Origin: an uncultured Clostridium sp. | Lineage (GTDB): Bacteria > Bacillota > Clostridia > TANB77 > CAG-508 | DNA: 35,561 nt | Direction of reading: 5' to 3' | Assembly (NCBI GenBank): GCA_948471035.1 | Contig: CAOKRC010000019.1 | Coordinates: 1 to 35,561 of the forward strand | In this document: in pieces, positions 28,425 to 35,325 of the stretch | How the letters are laid out: each line of letters opens with the position of its first letter | How positions within the stretch are numbered: the first letter of the stretch is position 1 | Made by a program: the position numbers and the translations under genes | Notes under the pieces: model-generated | Databases searched by the model: none | Told to the model about the DNA's origin: nothing | Seen by the model: only the letters and a program-made list of their open reading frames with translations

Positions 28425-29222
28425 AAAAGCCATATCGAAAGATAGGAAAATATACTTAAGAAAACAAAAAATGAATAAGATAGCAATACTTACAGTACAA
28501 ATAATAATTGTTGTAGGCTTTATTCTAGCATGGGAGATTTTAGCCAATATTGGTATAATTGATAGCTTTATTGCAAGTCAACCATCTAGAATTGTAAAAA
28601 CATTTTTAAACTTATCTCGGTAATAATTTAATGGAACATTTAGGAGTTACATGCTTTGAAACAATGGTAGGATTTATAAGTGGAGCCATACTTGGGGTAT
28701 TAATTGCAATAATTCTTTGGTGGTCAAACTTTTTATCTAGAGTTGCAGACCCATTTTTAGTTATATTAAATAGTTTGCCCAAAATTGCATTAGGACCTGT
28801 AATAATTATATGGGTAGGAGCTCGGTATGGGAGCTATAATTACAATGGCACTTGCAATATCATTAATAGTTACAGTACTAGAAATCTTAAATGGATTTAT
28901 AAATACAGATAAGGAATTATTAAAAATGGCAAAGACTTTTAATGCAAATAAATTTCAAATTCTAACAAAAATTGTAATTCCTGCAAATATTTCTACATTT
29001 ATAAATTCATTAAAAGTAAATATTGGGTTAACTCTGGTTGGTGTTATAACTGGAGAATTCCTAGTATCTAAAGCAGGGCTTGGGTACCTAATAGTTTATG
29101 GTGGGCAAGTATTTCAGCTAGATTTAGTAATGACTAGTGTAATAATACTTGCAATATTAGCAGCAGTTATGTATCAAGGAGTTAGTATCTTAGGAAAAAT
29201 AGTTATGAAAGCACAAAGGTAA
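28417..29222 (+). CDS. ABC importer permease, SsuC-like (spans two CGG recoding sites)
   Basis: The corrected protein has about 267 residues from ATG 28417, inside the end of the ATPase gene. Helices lie at about 24-46, 80-100, 105-130, 135-155, 190-215 and 235-255. The cytoplasmic coupling motif is 'ELLKMAKTFNANKFQILTKIVIPA', the EAA-like loop that contacts the ATPase. This is the BPD-type permease of SsuC/TauC importers. Standard frames give three pieces, broken at 28618 (LNLSGNNLMEHLG after correction) and at 28823 (WVGAGMGAIITMAL). Both restored residues are glycine. The first break runs directly into TAA. Confidence 0.9.
28618..28620 (+). other. CGG +1 recoding site 8 (permease)
   Basis: CGG follows TCT at codon 68 and the next zero-frame codon is TAA. 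Dropping C gives GGT. Confidence 0.87.
28823..28825 (+). other. CGG +1 recoding site 9 (permease)
   Basis: CGG follows GCT. Dropping C gives GGT and restores WVGAGMGA, a small-residue helix-turn typical of this permease. Confidence 0.87.
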
Positions 29223-29279
29223 AGTATATATAGAAAAACGTAAAAAATATCAAATGTTATAAAAAACAATCATATAGGT

Positions 29280-29304
29280 TGTAGAGGTTGCATGGTATGC
29301 AACC
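29280..29304. repeat. TGTAG hairpin repeat
   Basis: TGTAG is followed by AGGTTGCAT-GGT-ATGCAACC. The 8-bp stem has the same layout as the repeats at 10234 and 29338 but a different stem sequence. Confidence 0.5.
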
Positions 29305-29337
29305 AAAAAACATAATACAAAATTTATTTTATAATAT

Positions 29338-29363
29338 TGTAGGGGCGGGCCCAGTGTCCGCCC
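29338..29363. repeat. TGTAG hairpin repeat, GC-rich copy
   Basis: TGTAGG is followed by GGCGGGCCCAGTGTCCGCC. The stem GGGCGG/CCGCCC corresponds to GGGCAG/CTGCCC at 10234, a compensatory base-pair change. T-rich DNA follows, so it may also terminate transcription of the permease operon. Confidence 0.6.
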
Positions 29364-29474
29364 TTTTTGTTGTTTTAACATAAAGCAAAATCAATAAAAC
29401 AAGAAAAAATATGTTACCATTAAGCTGAAAAATGAATATTATATACTAAAACATAAAAAAGGAGGAAACGTAGT

Positions 29475-30485
29475 ATGAAGAAAATTATTATAACTGCTGC
29501 AATATGTGTTATTGTTATTGTAGTAGCACTTACAACAGTTTTACTACAAAGCAGACAAAGTGGTAATAATCTAAAGAAAATTAGTGTAAATGAAGTTACA
29601 CGTTCAGTATTTTATGCTCCACAATATGTAGCAATTGCTAAAGGATTCTTTGCAGAAGAAGGATTAGAAATCGAACTAACAACTGGGCAAGGGGCAGACA
29701 AAGTTATGACAGCAGTACTTGCAGGTCAAAGTGACATAGGATTTGCAGGTCCAGAAGCATCTATTTATGTATATAATGAAGGTAAAGAAGATTATTCACA
29801 AGTATTTGCTGGGCTTACTAAAAAAGATGGTTCATTCTTAGTAAGTAAAACTGCTACAGACAATTTTAAGTGGACAGATTTAAAAGGAAAAACCGTAATT
29901 CCAGGAAGAAAAGGTGGAGTACCATATATGACGCTTGAATATGTACTTAAGAAAAATGGTTTAAACCCAGAAACAGATTTAATACTAGATGATAGCATTA
30001 AATTCGACCTAATGGCAGGAGCATTTACAGGAGGAACAGCAGACTATGTAACATTATTCGAACCAACTGCAAGTATGACAGAAAATGCAGGAAAAGGATA
30101 TGTGGTAGCATCAGTAGGAGAAGCAGCTGGAGAAATCCCATATACAGCATATTTTGCAAAGAAAAGCTATATAGAAGAAAATAGTGAAACAATACAAAAA
30201 TTTACAAATGCAATCTATAAAGGTCAAGTATGGGTAAAAGAACATTCTAGCCGTGAAATAGCAGAAGAGATAAAAGACTTTTTCCCAGATACTGATGTAG
30301 AATTATTAGCAAATGTATTACAAAGCTATATAGATATAGATGCATGGTATGAAACACCAATATTAAAAGAAGAATCATATAATTTATTACAAACAGTAAT
30401 GGAAGAAGCAGGAGAACTAAAACAAAAAGCACCATATGAAAAAGTAGTAAACAACTATTATGCAGAAGAGGCTATGAAAAAGTAA
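29475..30485 (+). CDS. ABC importer substrate-binding protein, SsuA/NMT1-like
   Basis: This 336-residue protein has an N-terminal hydrophobic segment (about 4-24) that acts as a signal or anchor. No classical lipobox cysteine is visible. The mature part has 'FYAPQYVAIAKGFFAEEGLEI' and 'GQSDIGFAGPEASI'. It also has 'LKGKTVIPGRKGGVPYMTLE' and 'AGAFTGGTADYVTLFEPTA', the pattern of NMT1/SsuA-like binding proteins for sulfonates, nitrate-like ions or pyrimidine precursors of thiamine. It is the third part of the ABC system that begins at 27656. It has its own AAGGAGG site. The substrate cannot be set from sequence. It has no CGG site. Confidence 0.9.
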   Translation: MKKIIITAAICVIVIVVALTTVLLQSRQSGNNLKKISVNEVTRSVFYAPQYVAIAKGFFAEEGLEIELTTGQGADKVMTAVLAGQSDIGFAGPEASIYVYNEGKEDYSQVFAGLTKKDGSFLVSKTATDNFKWTDLKGKTVIPGRKGGVPYMTLEYVLKKNGLNPETDLILDDSIKFDLMAGAFTGGTADYVTLFEPTASMTENAGKGYVVASVGEAAGEIPYTAYFAKKSYIEENSETIQKFTNAIYKGQVWVKEHSSREIAEEIKDFFPDTDVELLANVLQSYIDIDAWYETPILKEESYNLLQTVMEEAGELKQKAPYEKVVNNYYAEEAMKK

Positions 30486-30551
30486 CATAAAAGTATAGAA
30501 AAAATCTCCTATATATGATAAAATAACGTAAGTAATATATAGGAGGTTTTT

Positions 30552-31092
30552 ATGAAATTATTATTAACAAGACATGGACAAACAGATTGGAATGTAGCAG
30601 GAAAAGTACAAGGAACAACAGATATAGAATTAAATGAAACAGGAAAAAAGCAAGCAAAAAAAACAGGGGAAAAATTATTAGATTATAATATCGATGTAAT
30701 AATAGCGTCACCGTTAAAAAGAGCAAAAAGGACAGCAGAAATAATAAGAGGAAATAGAAACATACCAATTTTATTAGATGAGGGAATAAAAGAAAGATGT
30801 TTTGGTGAATTTGAAGGAAAAACACGGCAAAGAATTTGATACTGATGAAATATGGAATTATAAATTAAACAAACAATATGAACTTGCAGAAAGTACAGGA
30901 GAATTATTTGGTAGAGTACAAGGATTTCTAAATAAGATACAAGAAGAATATAAAGATAAAACAGTACTACTAGTTACACATGGAGGAGTAACAGTTCCAA
31001 TTCGTGCAACACTAGAAGGAATTCCAGAAGGAATGGAAGTACTAAAAGGATTAGGAATAGATAACTGCGAAATAAAAGAATATGATTTATAA
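30552..31092 (+). CDS. Histidine phosphatase, phosphoglycerate mutase family (spans one CGG recoding site)
   Basis: The corrected protein has about 179 residues. The catalytic RHG is at 7-9 ('LLLTRHGQTDWNVAGKVQG'), 'SPLKRAKRTAEII' supplies the second arginine, and ERCFGEFEGKTGKE holds the acid glutamate. The second histidine is in LLVTHGGV, downstream of the break. The length is usual for cofactor-independent-type GpmB-like phosphatases of clostridia. Standard frames split it at 30825. Dropping C restores KTGKEFDTDEIW. An AGGAGG site stands before the ATG. The substrate is unknown, and a general phosphatase is more likely than a glycolytic mutase. Confidence 0.9.
30825..30827 (+). other. CGG +1 recoding site 10 (histidine phosphatase)
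   Basis: CGG follows ACA at codon 92. Dropping C gives GGC. In the zero frame TGA follows three codons later, and the second catalytic histidine would be lost. Confidence 0.87.
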
Positions 31093-31164
31093 AAAAATAC
31101 TCTTATTATCTTAATAAATATAGCAAATTTAGCATATACTAAAAAAGATAATAGGAGGTTTTTT

Positions 31165-31762
31165 ATGATTAAAATGATAGAATTGCCATATACTTTAAAC
31201 GCATTAGAGCCATATTATAGTAAAGAAACATTAGATATTCATTATAATGTATTATATAAAGGATATGTTGATAATACTAATAAAACAGAAGAAAAATTAG
31301 GAAAAGCAAGACTTGAAAATAATTTTGAAAGTATAAAATGTTTAGAAAGAGATTTAAGCTTTTTTGGATCTGGAGCAATATTACACGAATTATTCTTTGA
31401 AAATATGGGGATTCCAATTCCTACAATTCCAAGCAATAAATTAATAGAACAAATTATAAAAGATTTTGGTAGTTTTGATAGATTTAAAAATCAATTTATA
31501 GAAGCAGCAAAAACAGTAGAAGCGTCACGGTTGGTGTTTGCTTGTATGGGTTCCAAGATTTAAAAAATTAGAAATACTACAATGTGAAAAACATCAAAAT
31601 TTAACATTATGGGGTTGTATCCCAATATTTGTAATTGATATGTGGGAACATTCATATTTTTTACAATACAAAGCAAATAGAGCAGAGTACATTAAAGCAT
31701 TTGAAAATATAATAAATTGGAATGTAATAAATAAAAGATTTGAAAAAATCACTCTAGAATAA
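31165..31762 (+). CDS. Fe/Mn superoxide dismutase (spans one CGG recoding site)
   Basis: The corrected protein has about 198 residues, the usual size. The metal ligands are all present: His26 in 'LDIHYNVLYKGYV', His74 in AILHELFF, and Asp158 and His162 in IDMWEHSYF. The last two lie beyond the frame break, so only the joined protein can bind metal. The break at 31528 sits in the conserved 'SGWCLLVWVPRF' strand. Dropping C gives the glycine of SGW. The enzyme converts superoxide to peroxide and oxygen, an oxygen defence for an anaerobe. An AGGAGG site precedes the ATG. Iron or manganese preference cannot be decided. Confidence 0.92.
31528..31530 (+). other. CGG +1 recoding site 11 (superoxide dismutase)
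   Basis: CGG follows TCA at codon 122. Dropping C gives GGT and restores SGWCLLVW. The Asp and His metal ligands are downstream. Confidence 0.88.
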
Positions 31763-31775
31763 TCTAGGGTGATTT
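31746..31775. terminator. Bidirectional terminator after superoxide dismutase
   Basis: AAATCACTCTAGA pairs with TCTAGGGTGATTT (one G-T pair) around ATAA, between convergent genes; it overlaps the end of the minus-strand gene. Confidence 0.75.
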
Positions 31776-31998
31776 AAATTAATTTGTTTAAATCCTCTTC
31801 ATTTATTTCATCTAATCCTTCAACAGCCACAAGATTATTATCAAGTAGATTTCTAATTTCATCTTTACAAAGTAGTTTATCATAAGAATAAGAACCATTT
31901 ACCCAATCTCTTCTTGCATCATAAATCTTTTCTAAATTTTCTGCACTTCTTATATCACATTTATATAAATTATTTTCATATAGTTTTGCTTCTCTCAT
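31774..31998 (-). CDS. Small acidic protein, unknown function
   Basis: The protein has about 74 residues from ATG 31998, preferred because a GGGGG run lies 12 bases upstream; a longer frame to 32049 would add a hydrophobic leader without a ribosome site. The sequence ('YENNLYKCDIRSAENLEKI', then 'DEIRNLLDNNLVAVEGLDE') looks like a small helical domain. I do not recognise the family. Its codon use matches its neighbours. Confidence 0.6.
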   Translation of the reverse strand: MREAKLYENNLYKCDIRSAENLEKIYDARRDWVNGSYSYDKLLCKDEIRNLLDNNLVAVEGLDEINEEDLNKLI

Positions 31999-32135
31999 AA
32001 ATTTATTACCCCCAAAAACAGTTATAATAAAATAAAAAAATATTGTCAAGAGAAAATTTAAAATGTAATAAAAAAGTAAAAATAATAAAATTATTATGTT
32101 ATAATTATATATATCACTTTAAGGAGGAAGTATAA

Positions 32136-32781
32136 ATGAATAGGATTGAGAAAGTACTTAGATTTTATCTTTTAGCTACAAAATTAAAAAATGTTATTAG
32201 GCAACGGATGGAAAAACTGGAATATTGAAAGAGATAGAGTTGAAAGTGTTGCAGAGCATATATATGGTACATGTATTTTAGCTATTGCAATAGACTCAGA
32301 ATATAAAATAGAAGTTGATTTAGAAAAAGTAGTTTTTATGTTAGTAATACACGAATTAGAGGAAATATATATAGGAGATTTAACACCATTTGATAAGATT
32401 AGTATAGAAGAAAAAAGAAAAATAGGAAGAGAAGCAGTTGAAAAAGTATTAGATGGAATGTTAAAACAAGAGGAATATGTAAAATTAACTGAAGAATTTA
32501 ATGACGGAGTAACAAATGAAGCAAGATTTGCAAAATTATGTGATAAATTAGAATACGATATACAGTGTAAAATATACTGCGAAGAAAATTGTTTAAGTAT
32601 TAATAAAGAAGAAAATCAAATATATTTAAAAAATAAATTTATAGATAAATTAATTAAGCAAGGAGCAAATAGTATATCCGATTTGTTTATAGAAAATGAT
32701 AGTATCTTTAAAGGAGAAGAAGTTGAAGAAATAGCAAACTATGTAAAAGAAAATGATATATTAAAATTGAGAGATTGTTAA
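32136..32781 (+). CDS. HD-domain hydrolase, YfbR/HDDC2-like (spans one CGG recoding site)
   Basis: The corrected protein has about 214 residues from ATG 32136 with AAGGAGG upstream. It opens 'RIEKVLRFYLLATKLKNVI', then RQGWKNWN across the break. 'RVESVAEHIYG' (His41) and 'VIHELEEIYIGDLTPFD' (His72, Glu73) follow, and 'AKLCDKLEYDIQCKIY' supplies the last aspartate. The order is that of HD phosphohydrolases acting on 5'-deoxynucleotides, with HE in place of the usual HD pair. The zero frame gives only 29 residues. Dropping C at 32205 gives the glycine before the conserved tryptophan. It is 16 bases upstream of trmL. Confidence 0.88.
32205..32207 (+). other. CGG +1 recoding site 12 (HD hydrolase)
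   Basis: CGG follows CAA at codon 24. Dropping C gives GGA and opens the frame to 32781. In the zero frame TGA follows after six codons. Confidence 0.86.
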
Positions 32782-32797
32782 AGGAGAAAAAAGAAAG

Positions 32798-33295
32798 ATG
32801 AAAATAAATGTAGTATTAGTAGAGCCAGAAATACCACAAAATATAGGAAACATTGCAAGAACTTGTGCTGCGACTGGTGGGGTTTTGCATCTCGTACATC
32901 CACTTGGGTTTAATATAGATGAAAAACATTTAAAAAGAGCTGGACTTGATTACTGGGATAAATTAAAAATAGAAGAACATGATTCGTTTAACAAATTTCT
33001 AAAGAAGTATCCTGTGGAAGAAAATAATATGTTTTTTGTAACTACAAAAGGAAGACAAGTATATTCAGATGATGTATTTTCTGGATTAGAGGAAGTATTT
33101 GTTTTATTTGGAAAAGAAACAAAAGGATTACCAGAAGACATTTTGCAAAAATATCTTGATAAAACAATTAGAATACCAATGAAAGAACATTTGCGTTCAT
33201 TAAATTTATCAAATTCAGTAGCAATTGTAGTATATGAAATACTAAGACAAAAAAACTTTCAAGGATTAGAAGAAGTAAGTAGTTATTTTAATTAA
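32798..33295 (+). CDS. trmL: tRNA (cytidine/uridine-34-2'-O)-methyltransferase TrmL
   Basis: This 165-residue SPOUT methyltransferase is of the usual length for TrmL. It has 'VVLVEPEIPQNIGNIARTC' at the N-terminus, 'LFGKETKGLPE' in the middle and 'IPMKEHLRSLNLSNSVAI' near the end, which form the knotted S-adenosylmethionine site. The enzyme methylates the ribose of the wobble base 34 in tRNA-Leu isoacceptors. An AAAGGAG site lies before the ATG, 16 bases after the HD gene. It contains no CGG. Confidence 0.95.
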   Translation: MKINVVLVEPEIPQNIGNIARTCAATGGVLHLVHPLGFNIDEKHLKRAGLDYWDKLKIEEHDSFNKFLKKYPVEENNMFFVTTKGRQVYSDDVFSGLEEVFVLFGKETKGLPEDILQKYLDKTIRIPMKEHLRSLNLSNSVAIVVYEILRQKNFQGLEEVSSYFN

Positions 33296-33367
33296 ACTTT
33301 TATTATTGTTAATCTATGTAAAATGTGATATAATTTTTTTATAAAAACAACCTAGGAGGTACATCAT

Positions 33368-33550
33368 ATGGAAAAGAAACTTGATGTGAAATTAAACATC
33401 AAAACAATGACTGTTGAAGAATTGGAAAATCGTATTAGCAGTATGAATGAAAATGAACTGCGACAAGCAAGTAGTATGATTCGGCTGTTAAGAGATAAGA
33501 TAACGAGAAGACAGAGTGATATGAAAGCGATGAGGAGTAAACATTCTTAA
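33368..33550 (+). CDS. Small basic protein with atypical codons and an in-frame CGG
   Basis: A 60-codon ORF follows a strong AGGAGG site. The product is helical ('TVEELENRISSMNENELRQ') with a basic tail ('ITRRQSDMKAMRSKHS'). Codons include CTG, CGA, CGG, ACG, GCG and AGG, which are rare in the neighbours, so recent transfer is likely. Codon 39 is CGG at 33482. If the +1 rule of the other genes applied, the frame would read Gly-Cys and stop, giving 40 residues. Read as arginine it continues to 60. It is the only in-frame CGG in the window not at a visible frame break. The function is unknown. Confidence 0.65.
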   Translation: MEKKLDVKLNIKTMTVEELENRISSMNENELRQASSMIRLLRDKITRRQSDMKAMRSKHS

Positions 33551-33557
33551 TAACAGG

Positions 33558-33590
33558 AGATCCCACTGAATTTTAGAGGGGTCTTTTTTT
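33558..33590 (+). terminator. Terminator after the small basic gene
   Basis: AGATCCC pairs with GGGGTCT (one T-G pair) and is followed by seven T's. The 206-base spacer after it is A-rich and holds the next gene's promoter region only. Confidence 0.75.
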
Positions 33591-33796
33591 ATTATATTAA
33601 CGATTAAAAAACAAAAAACGAAGAAAATAAAAGAAAAATAAAGAAAATAATGCTAAAAATTCAAATAATTACCATTTTTTAAAGGTAAAATTTTAAAAAA
33701 TAGGACAAACCAGGTATACATAATTTGAAAAAGTACAAAATATAGTGTATAATAAAAGAATAGTAATGTAAATATAAAAAAGGAGTGTGAAGTTAT

Positions 33797-34754
33797 ATTT
33801 TAAGCAAAAAAATAAAATACTATACAAAAGAAATAATAAAGCTTACAAATATAATAGCCATTGGAATATTTATAATAACAGCAGTAATTTTGTTAAAATT
33901 TAAACCAGCATATTCAGTATGTATAGATGAACAAGAAATAGGCTGTGTTCAAAATAAAAAGGAATTTGAACAATTCATAAAGGAAAATCTTTATAATAAT
34001 AAAGAAGAAAATATAGCTTTTTCAGATATAAAATTTGATATAAAATATACGTATAAATTAATAGAAAAAAATGAAGCAACAACAGAAAGTGACGTTTTTC
34101 TTGCAATAAAAGAAAAAGCTGATATAACATATTTACAATATGCAGTTGATGTAAATGGAGTACAAAGAAAATATTTAAAAACAGAAGAACAAGCACAAGA
34201 AGTTTTAGAAGAACTAAAAAAAGAACTTGGAGAAGATATAAATGTTAGTATAAGTACAGTATATACTAAAAATTTACAAGTAGAAAATGAAGTGGAAATA
34301 GCTTCTATATCAAATCAGATATGTAATGAGCTAAAAGCAGAAAAAAAGAAAGAAGAAGCAACAATTAATGGGGTATATCTTTCAACAATTCCTGTTTCGG
34401 GGACTATAACATCAAGATATGGTGCAAGAGAATCTATAAGAGACCATACACATCAAGGCTTAGATATTGGAGCAAAAACAGGAACGCCTATAAAAGCAGT
34501 AGCGGATGGAAAAGTTATATTTTCAGGGGAAAAAAGTGGGTATGGAAATTTAATAATAATAGACCATGGGAATGGCATCACAACATATTATGGGCATTGT
34601 AGTAAACTTATTGCAAAAAATGGCGAAAATGTAACAGCAGGAGATGTAATTGCAGAAGTACGGAAGTACAGGAAATTCAACAGGGCCACATTTACATTTT
34701 GAAATAAGAAAAAATGGTCAGTATATTAATCCAACAAATTATTTGTATAAATAA
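33797..34754 (+). CDS. M23 peptidase with membrane anchor (spans one CGG recoding site; non-canonical start)
   Basis: The corrected protein has about 318 residues. A basic N-terminus and a membrane helix (about 22-38, '[18 protein letters not shown]') precede a G5/DUF-like linker. The C-terminal LytM/M23 domain has '[19 protein letters not shown]' with the first zinc ligands, then '[18 protein letters not shown]' with the HxH motif. That motif lies beyond the break at 34661, so only the joined protein is a complete metallopeptidase. No ATG, GTG or TTG in the right frame stands near the AAGGAG site at 33780. ATT at 33797 is at a usable distance; the next candidate is TTG 33890 after the membrane helix. 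It probably cuts or binds cell-wall peptides. Confidence 0.85.
34661..34663 (+). other. CGG +1 recoding site 13 (M23 peptidase)
   Basis: CGG follows GTA. Dropping C gives GGA and restores [17 protein letters not shown], with the catalytic HxH motif downstream. Confidence 0.88.
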
Positions 34755-34760
34755 AAACGA

Positions 34761-34794
34761 AAAGAAACTGTTAAATTTTAATAGTTTCTTTTTG
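34761..34794 (+). terminator. Terminator after the M23 peptidase
   Basis: AAAGAAACT pairs with AGTTTCTTT across an A/T-rich inner region and is followed by T's. Confidence 0.7.
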
Positions 34795-34800
34795 TATAGG

Positions 34801-34881
34801 TACGACTGGCATGCCGTTTGACTAATTGGTAAAAGTCCGCAGCGGAGGTATATATCGCCAAAGCCCAAAAGATATACGTAT
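34801..34881. other. GC-richer structured segment, possible mobile-element relic
   Basis: About 80 bases with GCATGC, GAC/GTC, GTATAT/ATATAC pairings and 'AATTGGTAAAAGTCC' stand out from the A+T-rich spacer. The segment recalls structured ends of group II introns or IS200/IS605-type elements, but I cannot assign it. No coding capacity is seen. Confidence 0.35.
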
Positions 34882-34992
34882 TTTAAAATCCAAAATAATA
34901 AATCCATGCTTATTAATTTTACTAGAATAAAAATCCATAATTTAGCAATAATATAAATGTATAAAACTATAAAGAAAGAGAGTGCTTAAATT

Positions 34993-35286
34993 ATGGAAGA
35001 ATATAAATTAATAGATACATTATTTAAATTTAGAGAAGAAGATGGTATTGCAGATTTACACAAAGATATGTCTTATCTAAAACATATGGTAAAAGGGATA
35101 AAAAAAGAAGATATAGAAGATTTAATTTCTAATATATCACAAGAAAATAAGGTAATAAAAGAAAAATTACTTGATACTATAGATAATCTAATAGCAGACT
35201 ATAATATAAGGCTTGCATACTATAATAAAAAATACTATAAACAAGGCTTTCAAGATGCAATGGAAATGAAAAGAAAATGTAAATAA
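34993..35286 (+). CDS. Small DUF6809-like protein
   Basis: This 97-residue protein has an AAAGAGAG site upstream. It is helical and charged and ends 'YYNKKYYKQGFQDAMEM', the same motif as the minus-strand protein at 5765-6058. The N-terminal halves differ. No function is known to me. The gene is flanked by terminators on both sides, so it is probably a single-gene transcript. Confidence 0.65.
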   Translation: MEEYKLIDTLFKFREEDGIADLHKDMSYLKHMVKGIKKEDIEDLISNISQENKVIKEKLLDTIDNLIADYNIRLAYYNKKYYKQGFQDAMEMKRKCK

Positions 35287-35289
35287 CAA

Positions 35290-35317
35290 AAACTCCTCTA
35301 TAAATTTAGAGGAGTTT
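35290..35317. terminator. Bidirectional terminator between convergent genes
   Basis: AAACTCCTCTA pairs with TAGAGGAGTTT around a six-base loop. Confidence 0.85.
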
Positions 35318-35325
35318 ATAAAATA

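Noticed and set aside
33482-33484. Counting this CGG as a fourteenth recoding site
   Set aside because: No family evidence supports a frame change here; the +1 frame stops after two codons. It is reported as an exception instead.
15029-34663. Ten broken genes as pseudogenes
   Set aside because: Each break is one C before a glycine codon, downstream frames are intact with family motifs, and several genes (smc, superoxide dismutase) are not expected to decay together. Random decay would also show deletions, stops and other insertions.
15029-34663. Simple sequencing error, such as homopolymer miscounts
   Set aside because: Only 4 of 13 extra C's duplicate a neighbouring C, none is in a long homopolymer, and all lie at codon boundaries before Gly. 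A systematic artefact is not excluded, so reads should be checked, but it does not explain the frame phase.
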